Source of the DNA: an uncultured Prevotellaceae bacterium | Lineage (GTDB): Bacteria; Bacteroidota; Bacteroidia; Bacteroidales; Muribaculaceae | DNA: 64,000 nt | Assembly: GCA_900541935.1 (NCBI GenBank) | Contig: UQLZ01000002.1 | Coordinates: 28,712 to 92,711, forward strand | Reading direction: 5' to 3' | Part shown: in pieces, positions 53,861-62,603 of the stretch | Position numbering within the stretch: the stretch's first letter is position 1 | Layout of the letters: each line of letters starts with the position of its first letter | Made by a program: the position numbers and the translations under genes | Notes under the pieces: model-generated | What the model was told of the DNA's origin: nothing | Database searches by the model: none | Seen by the model: only the letters and a program-made list of their open reading frames with translations

Positions 53861-55105
53861 TTATTTTAGGTTGTTTCTTAAATCCTTTACGAGATTGGAT
53901 TGCATTATGTTTGCTGGTTCCATTCCTGAATTATGTTCATTTTTCATAAATTCCATGAATGGTTCTATATGGCTGAAAAATTTATAGTATCCATTGCAAA
54001 GGTAGTTTAATCCTGTTTCTCCATCATCAGTATATGCAAATCTGTTTCGCGGGCATTCGCCGTTGCAAGCGAATAGATATTTGCATTGTTTGCATTTTAG
54101 AGGTAGTGTGGTGTGTTTTGACTGGCCAAAATCAATTTCTTTCGAACCGTACATTATTTCTATTATTGAGTTATCTCGAATGTTCCCTAATTTGTATTTG
54201 GGAAAAACAAAATGGTCGCACGCGTATATGTCTCCGTTGTGTTCAATAATTCCTGCATTGCCGCAACTGTCAGATAAAGAGCAGACACCTGGATTTACTC
54301 CAACCCAATTTGCAAGAGTAGCGTCAAATGTTTGAATAAAATATTCGCCAACATCACAAGTTATCCATTCATCAAAAACAGAGCAGAGAAAATTACCCCA
54401 TTGCTCTGGTGTGACAGAGAAATCTGCGATTTGGCATTCTTGTGTGTCTGAAGCGTTTGCAAGACGCGTTGTATTACCTTCATTAATTATTCTTTCAACG
54501 CATGGTGTGAATTGTATGTAGTGGCATCCGATTTGTTTGAAAAAATTATAAAAATCTATTGGGTAGTTTGCATTATATCGATTGATAACGGCCATTGCAT
54601 TCCAATCCACGTGCCATTTATTTAGAAGGTTTATTGCGTCAATAACTTTGTTGAAAGAACCATTTCCGTTTGTGTTTTGTCTGTATTTGTCGTGGAAATG
54701 TTGGGGTCCGTCGATTGAGACTCCAACAAGCCACCCGTTTTCTTTAAAGAGTCTGCACCATTCATCGTTGATTAGTGTTGCATTTGTTTGAATGCAGTTG
54801 TCAATTGTTTTGCCGTTAGAGTATTTTTTCTGGAGTTTTATTATCTTTTTGTAATATTCAATAGGCAGAAGTAAAGGTTCGCCACCGTGCCATGTGAAAA
54901 GGACGTTGTCGCTAAACTGAGACAAAATGTATTGCTCAATAAATTGTTCCAATATACTGTCGCTCATAACCGAATGGTTGAGTGAGTTATAGTATAATTT
55001 GCCTTTTTCCAGATAGTAGCAGTAAGCGCAATTTAAGTTGCACTTACTGCCAACTGGCTTAGCCATTAGGTAAATAGGCTTTTTTATGAATGGATTGTTT
55101 GTCAT
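53861..55105 (-). CDS. Anaerobic sulfatase-maturating enzyme (radical SAM, SPASM)
   Basis: 414 residues. Radical SAM cluster C-N-L-N-C-A-Y-C near 18-25; F-T-W-H-G-G-E-P near 68; SPASM cysteines C-S-L-S-D-S-C-G near 275 and C-K-Q-C-K-Y-L-F-A-C-N-G-E-C near 335. The family converts an active-site Cys/Ser of sulfatases to formylglycine. A 4-base overlap joins it to a sulfatase stub, so its original partner has been lost, though other sulfatases elsewhere could be substrates. Confidence 0.92.
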   Translation of the reverse strand: MTNNPFIKKPIYLMAKPVGSKCNLNCAYCYYLEKGKLYYNSLNHSVMSDSILEQFIEQYILSQFSDNVLFTWHGGEPLLLPIEYYKKIIKLQKKYSNGKTIDNCIQTNATLINDEWCRLFKENGWLVGVSIDGPQHFHDKYRQNTNGNGSFNKVIDAINLLNKWHVDWNAMAVINRYNANYPIDFYNFFKQIGCHYIQFTPCVERIINEGNTTRLANASDTQECQIADFSVTPEQWGNFLCSVFDEWITCDVGEYFIQTFDATLANWVGVNPGVCSLSDSCGNAGIIEHNGDIYACDHFVFPKYKLGNIRDNSIIEIMYGSKEIDFGQSKHTTLPLKCKQCKYLFACNGECPRNRFAYTDDGETGLNYLCNGYYKFFSHIEPFMEFMKNEHNSGMEPANIMQSNLVKDLRNNLK

Positions 55106-55431
55106 TTTTTTAGGTTGTCAGGAACTTCGTATTCTTCTTGCAATTTTTGTAATTCTTTGCTTAGTTTTTTAGTTATGTATTCTGTTCCAGGAAGTCCGTA
55201 AATATTGTGCATTTCTTTTGGGTCGTTTTTGAGGTCATATAGTTCTATCTTGTTTTCTTTGTAGAAATTCAAGAGTTTGTATTGTTCTGTTTTTATTCCG
55301 TAATGAGCCCTTACGCTATGGAAGCCTGGATATTCGTAATAGTGGTAGTATAATGATTTTCTCCAATTGCTTGGCGTTTCCCCATTTTCAACTAGTTTAA
55401 AAAAGCCTAATACAAATTTAAAAGATTTCAA
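55102..55431 (-). pseudogene. C-terminal stub of a sulfatase
   Basis: 109 codons from a TTG. From about residue 12 it reads as the end of a type I sulfatase: S-L-Y-Y-H-Y-Y-E-Y-P-G near 26-36, H-Y-G-I-K-T-E-Q-Y-K-L near 43-53 and E-L-Y-D-L-K-N-D-P-K-E near 63-73. The catalytic N-terminal part (about 400 residues with C-x-P-S-R) is absent. No upstream remnant is visible before the tRNA terminator, so this is a deletion product, not a short gene. Confidence 0.85.
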
Positions 55432-55442
55432 CTAATAAAACA

Positions 55443-55474
55443 AAAAGGAAACTGCATTTTTGCAATTTCCTTTT
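55443..55474 (-). terminator. Terminator after tRNA-Met
   Basis: A 9-bp outer stem (55443-55451, 55466-55474) with an inner TGCA/TGCA stem closing a T4 loop. It is followed on the minus strand by GTTTTATTAG. Lies directly beyond the tRNA 3' end. Confidence 0.7.
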
Positions 55475-55475
55475 G

Positions 55476-55549
55476 TAGCGGGATCGAGAATTGAACTCGA
55501 GACCTCCGGGTTATGAATCCGACGCTCTAACCAACTGAGCTATCCCGCC
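55476..55549 (-). tRNA. tRNA-Met (CAT)
   Basis: A 74-base cloverleaf on the minus strand. Acceptor pairing is 7 bp with a G1-T72 wobble, D-arm is GCTC/GAGC, anticodon loop TTCATAA gives CAT, T-arm is TCGAG/CTCGA; no CCA is encoded. The anticodon stem has a T-G wobble and an A-C mismatch at its top. The sequence looks like an elongator tRNA-Met; a lysidine-modified tRNA-Ile2 cannot be excluded by sequence alone. Confidence 0.9.
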
Positions 55550-55934
55550 GTTTGCGAGTGCAAAGATAGAACGTTTATTTGGCTTTTGCAAATGTTTTTC
55601 AGTAATTTTTTTATTAAAAATAAAACTTTTTTCTTTTACTGTTGATTATCAATAATTTGTGGAATTAATAAAAAAGATATCTTTTTGTCGTGTAAATTGG
55701 GGTAAGCAGAACTAAATGGCTTTATTGCAAAAATAGATTAGATTTGTTGGTTATATTAATTTCGACAAAGGTGTTTTGAGTTAAGGTTGCTAAAATATTT
55801 GTAAGTAACTGAATTGCTAAGATTGTAAAAATCCTTCTATACATAAAATCAAATTTAATGGATAAACGAATATTCATTAAATCTGATTTATAAGAAATAT
55901 TACATTAATTACATGAAATAATTTATATGCTGAT
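55550..55934. other. Intergenic region upstream of tRNA-Met
   Basis: 385 AT-rich bases. It holds the tRNA promoter (55561-55592). The rest contains no gene, repeat or hairpin that I can support. Confidence 0.55.
55561..55592 (-). promoter_or_regulatory. Promoter of tRNA-Met
   Basis: Minus strand TTTG at 55589-55592, a 20-base spacer, TATCTTTG at 55561-55568. The start would be near 55556, a few bases before the tRNA. Confidence 0.7.
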
Positions 55935-56621
55935 CTACTTTATTCGGAACATATATCCAAGTGTTACCATGATTGACATCGCATTAGATGCAGAGAAAAC
56001 GTCTTTTTTCCTATCTCCGAAGATGTTGTTAAGGCCATAGTAAAACCTTCCTTCGAGAATTATTGAGTGTTTTTTTGCTGCAATAAATTCCATGCCTAAT
56101 CCTGCTGAAATACCGTAGTCAAGTTTGTGTTTAATTGGCATTGTATATTGGTCTGTGTTGCGGTACTGTAGAGGGAAATCATCTGGGAGTGTTGTTAGGT
56201 CTTTATAGTTGAAGTTTGAAGTAATCTTGTCTCCAATATTGAATGCTATTTCTGGTCCAGCGTTAAAAAAGAACCTTGCTCTTTGACTTCCAAAATATAT
56301 ATGGGCAAGAAGTGGTATCTGAATGTAAGAAAGTTTCCTGTTGAATTTATATGATGTTTCGTCAAAGGTTTCAGACCAACCGCGTTGCTGGAAATTAAGT
56401 TCTGCAATTAGGCCAAAATGTTTTTCTTCAATGTATCTGAAAGTTAGACCAAACATTGCTCCTGTGAGAAACTTTTGGTCAACATTTGGAGCGAACATTG
56501 TTCTTGAAATAGTAGTTCCTCCTTTAACGCCTATAGCAATGTTTGAATTATAGTGTTGCTGGCCTATGACCGGTGTTATTGCCAGAATTGCAAAAATAGA
56601 TAATATTATTTTTTTTATCAT
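55935..56621 (-). CDS. PorT-like outer-membrane beta-barrel
   Basis: 228 residues. Signal peptide (about 1-20, I-G-Q cleavage), then eight or so amphipathic strands: I-A-I-G-V-K-G-G-T-T-I-S near 29, F-G-L-T-F-R-Y near 57 and I-M-V-T-L-G-Y-M-F-R at the end. PorT-type barrels take part in secretion or surface assembly, but this small family is often uncharacterised. Its start overlaps the end of the LysM gene by 4 bases. Confidence 0.8.
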   Translation of the reverse strand: MIKKIILSIFAILAITPVIGQQHYNSNIAIGVKGGTTISRTMFAPNVDQKFLTGAMFGLTFRYIEEKHFGLIAELNFQQRGWSETFDETSYKFNRKLSYIQIPLLAHIYFGSQRARFFFNAGPEIAFNIGDKITSNFNYKDLTTLPDDFPLQYRNTDQYTMPIKHKLDYGISAGLGMEFIAAKKHSIILEGRFYYGLNNIFGDRKKDVFSASNAMSIMVTLGYMFRIK

Positions 56622-58522
56622 TTTACAAATAATTTTTTAACTTTATTGTTCGTGTCGTATTTTATAATGTATATTGATGAGTTGACAAATCCGCCCCAGT
56701 TGCTAACTCGTGTTAGGTATATAGGGCAGTGTATTCCTTTAAATTCAATGTTAAAGTCGTTAAAGTCAAAATCTTTTTCTTGTGCGGCTTTTATAATGTA
56801 ATTGGCAATGTCATAACCGAAGACATCCATTTGAGGATATGTTACAGATGGTTTTCGCCCGAACCAATACTCAAACTCTTGTGCAATCTTTTCCGCGTTA
56901 TGGTCTATGTCTGTTGGTGCATAGCGAGTATAGATATATGTCGTAAATTTATGGAAAAATGGCTCGTATGATCTATATGTTGTCCATTCTGGATATCCAA
57001 GAATGGAAAAATTGTAGTTATTAGTTGCTTTGCTTAAATTAACTATCTTAGAGCTTATTTTGTGTAAAAATTCTTTTGAACTTTGAGCCGGGACAAATAA
57101 TATTTCTTTGTCGTTTGGAATTAGTTGCTTGAATGTTTCCGGTTCAAGATCTTCAACGAAAATAGAATTTTTAACGTTGTTGACCATTTTTATGTGATTT
57201 AACAATTCCTTATCTTTTTCATCGCTGTCTTCATTAATAATGATGATTCGGAAATTGCTCAGTTCTTTGTTTATAAATTTGTTAACGCACGCATACATGT
57301 AAGAAGATGGAGCAGATATTTGGAAAACTCTGTCTTTGTCGTAGAAAGCATCGTCTTTTAATGAGAATGGGTTGAAAATGTTGATTTTGTTTTCTTCCCC
57401 GAATTGATATAGTTTGTCGAGATTGTTATCTTCGTATGCAGATATGATTATGTCAGATTCTTTAATTTCAGGCTTTTTCAGAATTTCATAAATGCTTTCC
57501 TGAGTTATATCGAAGACGTTTACTTTAAAGTTCAAGTCATCGTTTGCTTTTTCCTTAAGAGCGAGCAGAAAACCTCCGTAGAAGTCATATCCCAAGTTGC
57601 CTTTGTTTGTAATTTCAGATTTGTCAATATCTAAAGGAATTAAAAGGCTTACTGAATATTTTCCTGAGTCATTAATTTCATGAATTGTCTGATACGTTGA
57701 GTCTGCCATTTCAGACAAATCCAAAGAGTCAGAGGTCGCTATTTCAGATGTTATAGGAACATAAACATACGATCCTTTTTTAGGTTTAGTGTTATTAGGG
57801 TTTGCTTCAATAACCGTTTCTGGAGTAATGTCATATTTATCAGCAATATGCTCAAATGTTTCTCCTTTTTCTATTTTTTCAGCAATGAAAACAGTTGCAG
57901 GTGTATGCTTCTTATGAACATTTGATTTTAAAGATTTAGGAATAATGATAGTCTCTCCGCTTTTAAAGTTAGAAGGAGATATGCCAGGGTTAGCCTGCAT
58001 AATTTCTTCAATTGAAACATTATTGTTCTTTGATATTCGATAAAGGGTTTCTCCCTGCTTTATAGTGTAGAGAATACCTTCTTCTGTATCTCGTCCTTTA
58101 TTCGAAGGAATAATAATGACAGAACCTGTCTTTAATCCATGCTTAATGTTTGGATTTGTTGAAATTAAGTCAGAAATGCTGATACTATACATCTTTGAAA
58201 GCCCAAAGATGGTTTCGCCACTTTTGACAGTGTGCTTTATATCAGAGTTGGTTGCTGCTTTTGATGTTTTCTTGGCAAATTCATTTACAGGAAAATATAG
58301 CCATTGGTCTTTTTTCAGCCCATCCTTCGCTGATGGATTATATTTTATAATCGTTTCGCTGGATATGCCGAGTTCCTTAGATATACCGTATAAAGTTTCC
58401 TTTTTTTCTACTTTGCGGTAATAGTATTCTGTATTACCAATTTCTCTAATCGGAAGATTTAATTGTCCGCTTGCTAAAAATCCTATAGAAAGGAATATTG
58501 CTAAAAATAAGTTGTATTTCAT
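56618..58522 (-). CDS. LysM protein with a periplasmic-binding-like domain
   Basis: 634 residues from ATG 58522; the extra codons to 58567 fall inside repeat copy B and are rejected. Signal peptide (about 1-20), then four LysM repeats at about 27-75, 89-133, 145-190 and 205-250 (each with G-E-T or K-E-T, then S-K and a P-x-P/I-P end), then a type 1 periplasmic-binding-like domain (about 300-630). LysM binds peptidoglycan; the second domain probably senses or binds an extracytoplasmic ligand. It is co-translated with the PorT-like barrel (4-base overlap), so it may tether it. Confidence 0.85.
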   Translation of the reverse strand: MKYNLFLAIFLSIGFLASGQLNLPIREIGNTEYYYRKVEKKETLYGISKELGISSETIIKYNPSAKDGLKKDQWLYFPVNEFAKKTSKAATNSDIKHTVKSGETIFGLSKMYSISISDLISTNPNIKHGLKTGSVIIIPSNKGRDTEEGILYTIKQGETLYRISKNNNVSIEEIMQANPGISPSNFKSGETIIIPKSLKSNVHKKHTPATVFIAEKIEKGETFEHIADKYDITPETVIEANPNNTKPKKGSYVYVPITSEIATSDSLDLSEMADSTYQTIHEINDSGKYSVSLLIPLDIDKSEITNKGNLGYDFYGGFLLALKEKANDDLNFKVNVFDITQESIYEILKKPEIKESDIIISAYEDNNLDKLYQFGEENKINIFNPFSLKDDAFYDKDRVFQISAPSSYMYACVNKFINKELSNFRIIIINEDSDEKDKELLNHIKMVNNVKNSIFVEDLEPETFKQLIPNDKEILFVPAQSSKEFLHKISSKIVNLSKATNNYNFSILGYPEWTTYRSYEPFFHKFTTYIYTRYAPTDIDHNAEKIAQEFEYWFGRKPSVTYPQMDVFGYDIANYIIKAAQEKDFDFNDFNIEFKGIHCPIYLTRVSNWGGFVNSSIYIIKYDTNNKVKKLFVK

Positions 58523-58534
58523 TGTGCACATTTT

Positions 58535-58617
58535 TGCAAATATAGTGAAAGGTGAGTGCAGAGACAAGTGAAAACGAAGTTTTCGAACTTGGCTATGCTG
58601 AACCGAATCCTATATTA
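58535..58617 (-). repeat. Structured repeat copy B
   Basis: 83 bases, 13 bases upstream of the LysM start. Paired blocks TATAG (58541-58545) with CTATA (58610-58614) and CAAGT (58565-58569) with ACTTG (58587-58591) differ from copy A but stay complementary. The promoter pattern is again present: TTG (58565-58567), spacer of 20, TATATTTG (58537-58544). Confidence 0.7.
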
Positions 58618-58700
58618 TACAAATATAGTGAAAGGTGGGAGCAGAAACAAGAGAAAACTAAGTTTTTATACTTGGCTATGCCAAACATCCTTCTATGTTA
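58618..58700 (-). repeat. Structured repeat copy C, tandem to copy B
   Basis: 83 bases directly adjoining copy B, with more divergence: TATAG/CTATG and CAAG/CTTG. The promoter pattern is kept: TTG (58648-58650), spacer of 20, TATATTTG (58620-58627). Its outer stem has one mismatch. Confidence 0.65.
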
Positions 58701-58745
58701 TGCAAATATAATAATAACAGAGCGTAAATCATTAAATTTATCAAT

Positions 58746-58787
58746 AAAAATAAAGAAGGTATGCCAATATATTTTTTGACATACCTT
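58746..58787 (-). terminator. Terminator after the HIT gene
   Basis: An 8-bp stem AAGGTATG/CATACCTT (58756-58763, 58780-58787), followed on the minus strand by CTTTATTTTTATT. It lies 26 bases past the stop. Confidence 0.75.
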
Positions 58788-58812
58788 AAATGCATTCTAT
58801 TCTTAGTTTGTT

Positions 58813-59205
58813 TTACAATTCTTTAGCAATGGCATTTGCAATTGCTTGCATTTCTTCTGCCGGAAGTGTCAACTTTGGCTTGTTGAAATACATGTCTTTT
58901 TCTTCAATGATAGGAATTAGGTGAATGTGAGCGTGTGGAACTTCCAAACCGATAACGGTAACTCCAATTCGTTTGCATTCAATAGCCTTTTCCATAGCCT
59001 TTGCAATTTTGCGTGCAAAGTTTGTCAATGATGTATAGTCTTCATCTGACAAGTTGAAGATATAGTCATTTTCAGTTTTAGGAACAACAAGGACATGCCC
59101 TTTGTTTACAGGGTTAATGTCGAGAAAAGCAAAGTTCTTTTCATCTTCTGCTACTTTGTAGCAAGGTATTTCGCCTGCAATGATTTTACTGAAAATAGTT
59201 GCCAT
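58813..59205 (-). CDS. HIT-family nucleotide-binding protein
   Basis: 130 residues. The histidine triad is H-A-H-I-H-L-I near residue 94-100. F-L-D-I-N-P-V-N-K-G-H-V-L-V near 28-41 is the standard N-terminal motif. Likely a nucleoside phosphoramidase or Ap4A-type hydrolase. Eleven bases after greA, so it is co-transcribed. Confidence 0.92.
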   Translation of the reverse strand: MATIFSKIIAGEIPCYKVAEDEKNFAFLDINPVNKGHVLVVPKTENDYIFNLSDEDYTSLTNFARKIAKAMEKAIECKRIGVTVIGLEVPHAHIHLIPIIEEKDMYFNKPKLTLPAEEMQAIANAIAKEL

Positions 59206-59216
59206 AATAGAATATA

Positions 59217-59690
59217 TTATAAGATTTCAATTTTTACTATTTCGAAAGTCATGAGACCTTGAGGAACTTGTATTTCTGCAATGTCACCAACTTTCTTGCC
59301 GAGAAGACCTTTAGCAATAGGAGTGCTTGAAGCCAATTTCTTTTCTTTCAAATTAGCTTCAGAGTCAGCAACAATTGTATAGGTCATAGTTGCTCCGTTT
59401 TTTGTATTTTTTATTGTAACGGTATTCATAATTTGAACCTCATCTGTGTTGAGTTTGCCTTCATCTATGATACGAGCATTCGCAAGCATGTCTTTAAGTT
59501 GTGAAATCTTCATTTCGAGCATGCCTTGTGCTTCTTTTGCTGCATCATATTCAGAGTTCTCTGAGAGGTCTCCTTTATCTCTTGCTTCTGCAATTGCTGC
59601 AGATATTTTTGGTCGCTCAACAGATTCGAGATGAGCAATTTCTTTCATTTTTTTATCGTAACCTTCTTTGGTCATGTAGGTGATCGCCAT
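59217..59690 (-). CDS. greA: Transcription elongation factor GreA
   Basis: 157 residues. N-terminal coiled coil (about 1-75) with E-A-R-D-K-G-D-L-S-E-N-S-E-Y near 36-49 (the catalytic acidic tip D-x-S-E-N) and a C-terminal globular domain with S-P/T-P-I-A-K-G-L-L-G near 123. It rescues backtracked RNA polymerase. Promoter at 59782-59813; a hairpin in its leader could act in control. Confidence 0.95.
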   Translation of the reverse strand: MAITYMTKEGYDKKMKEIAHLESVERPKISAAIAEARDKGDLSENSEYDAAKEAQGMLEMKISQLKDMLANARIIDEGKLNTDEVQIMNTVTIKNTKNGATMTYTIVADSEANLKEKKLASSTPIAKGLLGKKVGDIAEIQVPQGLMTFEIVKIEIL

Positions 59691-59721
59691 GGTTGTTATA
59701 TTGTTTTAAATTGATAAAAAT

Positions 59722-59754
59722 AAAAAGAATCTCTATCACTGCCGGTGATTGAGA
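59722..59754 (-). terminator. Hairpin with U tract in the greA leader
   Basis: The stem ATCAC/GTGAT and, past a mismatch, TCTC/GAGA (59730-59754) is followed on the minus strand by TTCTTTTTATTTTT. It lies after the sensor-kinase gene but also downstream of the greA promoter, so it might end kdp transcripts or attenuate greA. Confidence 0.6.
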
Positions 59755-59781
59755 CCCTAATTCAACATTAATTTCTTGTTG

Positions 59782-59813
59782 CAAAGTTATGCCTTTGTTT
59801 TTGCACTAGCAAA
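59782..59813 (-). promoter_or_regulatory. Promoter for greA-HIT
   Basis: Minus strand TTTG at 59810-59813, a 20-base spacer, TAACTTTG at 59782-59789. Full consensus match. Start near 59778, leader of about 88 bases. Confidence 0.65.
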
Positions 59814-59897
59814 TATTTTACATAATTTTAACCGATGCAGAGTCAAGCGGCAATCTTAACCGAATTTTTAATATGTAAAGTCTAATTTGTCAATTGC

Positions 59898-61370
59898 TTA
59901 TATTGGGAGTGTCATTACAAATTTACAACCTTTGCCAGGAGTGCTCTCAACAATAAGAGAGCCGTTATGTGCTTCAACAAAATCGCGTGAAATTGAAAGG
60001 CCTAAGCCGCTCCCTTGGATTTTTGTCCCAGGGACACGGAAATATCTTTCAAAGATACTTTCATGATAGCGAGGGTCTATACCTTTGCCGAAGTCTTGAA
60101 CATATATTTGAATATGGTTGCTGTCCGGTTGTTCTGCTCCTATTATAACGCGGTTGCCTTCGTTAGAATATCGTATAGCGTTACTGACAAGATTTGTCAA
60201 GACCCATGCTATTTTCTCACTATCGACGTATAGTTTGCTAATTTTTTCGGGGTATTCAACTTCTAAATTTATGTTGAACTTTTCTGCTTGAATTCGATTC
60301 GCATTTATCGCGTAATTAATTATGTCAATTGGTTTGGTTATAATTGGGTTGAGTTTTAAAACGCCACTTTCTACTTGTGTTATGTTCAGCAGTTCTCCAA
60401 TGATAGTCAGTAATCTCTCTCCGTTATCTTTAATGCTATCAGTTAGTTCTTTTTGTTCTTCGTTTAAAATGCCAATTCGTTTGTCGTTCAGTAGTTGCTG
60501 ACTCATTAGAATAGCAGATAGAGGAGTCTTTAGTTCATGTGAAATAGTAGATATAAATGTTGTCTTAGCAACGTCAAGTTTGTGAAATTCAGTAATGTTT
60601 TTCAAAAGAATTACGTTTCCGCGAATATATTCGGGGCGTTTTGTATTGCATTGTGTCAAAACTGGTAGATATTTGACCTGAAAGTAACTTTCTTTATTGT
60701 CTGCGTATATTTTTAGAGGTTCAGGTTTCTTGTGTTGGTTATGAGAATCAGAAATATCTTCTTCCAATCCGTTTATCAGTCTTCTTAGAAGATCATTTTT
60801 CAATGCGATTTCTTTAGCGGAAGCACCTGCCATATTTTCTTCTGAAAGGTTTAGAATGTCAGTTGCCTCTTTGTTGATAAACAGAAGGTTCATATCTTTA
60901 TCAAGGCAAATTAATGGTTCATCAATTGAGTTTATGATAGTTTCAAGGTATTTGTTTGCTGATTTTAGAGCAGATACGGAACTGTTATGATAGTCAAGAA
61001 GTCTTTTTGTCATTCTGTTAAAGTTGCAGGATAGGGTATTCATTTCAGGACCGCCTTTAATGTCAATTCTGATATTGTAGTTGTGGTTGGCGATTTCGTT
61101 TATACCATTGGAGATTTCCTGAAATGGTTTGTTTATTGACGATGGAAGTTTAAAGAGCATCCAAAGACCGATAAGAATACATATTGCTCCGAAAATTGTA
61201 ACGAGTAGCAAAGCCCTGCTAAGTCCGTATTCAGCAGCTGGTGCTGTTGGCTCAGTTGCTGTAAGTATTTGAAGACTTATTGCAGAGAGGGCAACAAGTC
61301 CTATTATCATTGTGACAAGCAGTCCTACTGCGAGAATGATTTTTTCTTTGATGTTAAGTTTGATTTTCAT
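59898..61370 (-). CDS. Sensor histidine kinase, KdpD-linked
   Basis: 490 residues. Two helices (about 11-34 and 52-73), a HAMP-like segment, a PAS domain (about 145-250), HisKA with S-H-E-L-K-T-P near 278 and HATPase (N-x-V-S-N-A-I-R-Y near 385, D-F-G-K-G-I-D near 430, G-S-G-L-G-L-S near 460). In Bacteroidetes the KdpD sensor and the kinase are often separate genes, and this kinase is downstream of the KdpD-type sensor by 90 bases. It probably phosphorylates a regulator, none in this window. A CAAAAATA at 61396-61403 gives a weak separate -7. Confidence 0.9.
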   Translation of the reverse strand: MKIKLNIKEKIILAVGLLVTMIIGLVALSAISLQILTATEPTAPAAEYGLSRALLLVTIFGAICILIGLWMLFKLPSSINKPFQEISNGINEIANHNYNIRIDIKGGPEMNTLSCNFNRMTKRLLDYHNSSVSALKSANKYLETIINSIDEPLICLDKDMNLLFINKEATDILNLSEENMAGASAKEIALKNDLLRRLINGLEEDISDSHNQHKKPEPLKIYADNKESYFQVKYLPVLTQCNTKRPEYIRGNVILLKNITEFHKLDVAKTTFISTISHELKTPLSAILMSQQLLNDKRIGILNEEQKELTDSIKDNGERLLTIIGELLNITQVESGVLKLNPIITKPIDIINYAINANRIQAEKFNINLEVEYPEKISKLYVDSEKIAWVLTNLVSNAIRYSNEGNRVIIGAEQPDSNHIQIYVQDFGKGIDPRYHESIFERYFRVPGTKIQGSGLGLSISRDFVEAHNGSLIVESTPGKGCKFVMTLPI

Positions 61371-61460
61371 CGTTATATATTTGACTATTTGTTTGCAAAA
61401 ATATAGAAAAAAGTTTTAAGCAAAAAGTTAAGCCTATTTGATTTTCTGTTAATTGGTATG

Positions 61461-62603
61461 TTATCTGAAAATTATCAAATCTATATTCAATGCTTTTATT
61501 TCATTAAGGAAATTTTCGTATTTGCAAATTCTTAAAAGAACCTTTGGAATGGTAAATAAAGGATATCCCATACATACTGTTGTTATCTTTTCTTTTTTGC
61601 ATGTATCAACTATTGATTTATAAATGCTGGTTGATGTTTCTTGCTTTATTCTTCCTCCTAATTGCAGCACGAGTTCAAGGTGGCTCATCAAATGCCTTTG
61701 TGAGGATAGTTCTATATTTTCTGCACTTTCTTTTGGGGTTTGAACATATAGTGCAATGAGTTCAGCATTATAGTGAGCGGCAAGACGTGCAGCTTTGCGG
61801 ATAATCACTCTTTGTGTCTCTTCGTTACTGCTGACGCATACTAATAGTTTACTGGTAGTCGTTTTCCCTTTTTCAGGAGAAAACACTTCATTCTCGACTT
61901 TTTTACCAACTCGGAATGCAACTTCTTTCAATGCCAATTCTCGAAGTTGAAGAATATTTTCGGGTTTGAAAAAATTATTCAACGCGAGTTGCACTTTGTC
62001 TGGGTGGTATATTTTTCCTGCTTTTAGTCTTGATATGAGTTCTTCAGCAGTAAGGTCAATATTAACCACTTCATCAGCCTGTTGCAGAACGCTGTCAGGG
62101 ATTCTTTCCTGTACCTTAATTCCGACCATATTATGGACCGTATCGAAAAGGCTCTCTATGTGCTGGATATTAACGGCAGAGATAACGTTAATTCCAGCGT
62201 CAAGGATTTCCATAACGTCTTGCCAGCGTTTTTCGTTTCGGCTGCCTTCGATATTTGAGTGTGCGAGCTCGTCAACGATAACGATTTGCGGGTGTATTTG
62301 AAGAATGGCATCAATGTCCATTTCTTCAACTTCTTTTCCTTTATAGAATATACGCTTTCGTGGTATAATGGGAAGTCCGGCGAGGAGACTTTCAGTCCCC
62401 TGCCGGCCATGGGTTTCAATATACCCGATTTGTATGTCAACGCCGCATTCAAGCATGTCATGGGCATCTTGCAGCATGCGGCACGTTTTGCCTACCCCTG
62501 CAATCATACCAATATATAGTTTGAACTTACCGCGTTGAGAGCGTTTTATCAGTTCTAAAAATTGCTGTGCATTTCTTTTCATACAGTAATTATTTCTGGG
62601 CAT
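61461..62603 (-). CDS. kdpD: KdpD-type sensor domain protein
   Basis: 380 residues, only the N-terminal sensor half of KdpD. Walker A G-M-I-A-G-V-G-K-T near 31-39, Y-I-E-T-H-G-R near 61, V-D-E-L-A-H-S-N (Walker B) near 109 and a USP-like domain near 250-375. The kinase part is in the next gene. The start overlaps the preceding stop by one base (TAATG). It is a K+-status sensor for kdp expression. An alternative ATG at 62582 gives a slightly shorter protein. Confidence 0.9.
   Translation of the reverse strand: MPRNNYCMKRNAQQFLELIKRSQRGKFKLYIGMIAGVGKTCRMLQDAHDMLECGVDIQIGYIETHGRQGTESLLAGLPIIPRKRIFYKGKEVEEMDIDAILQIHPQIVIVDELAHSNIEGSRNEKRWQDVMEILDAGINVISAVNIQHIESLFDTVHNMVGIKVQERIPDSVLQQADEVVNIDLTAEELISRLKAGKIYHPDKVQLALNNFFKPENILQLRELALKEVAFRVGKKVENEVFSPEKGKTTTSKLLVCVSSNEETQRVIIRKAARLAAHYNAELIALYVQTPKESAENIELSSQRHLMSHLELVLQLGGRIKQETSTSIYKSIVDTCKKEKITTVCMGYPLFTIPKVLLRICKYENFLNEIKALNIDLIIFR

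Noticed and set aside
55476..55549. tRNA-Ile2 (lysidine type) reading of the CAT tRNA
   Set aside because: The anticodon loop TTCATAA and overall sequence fit elongator tRNA-Met better, but this is not certain.
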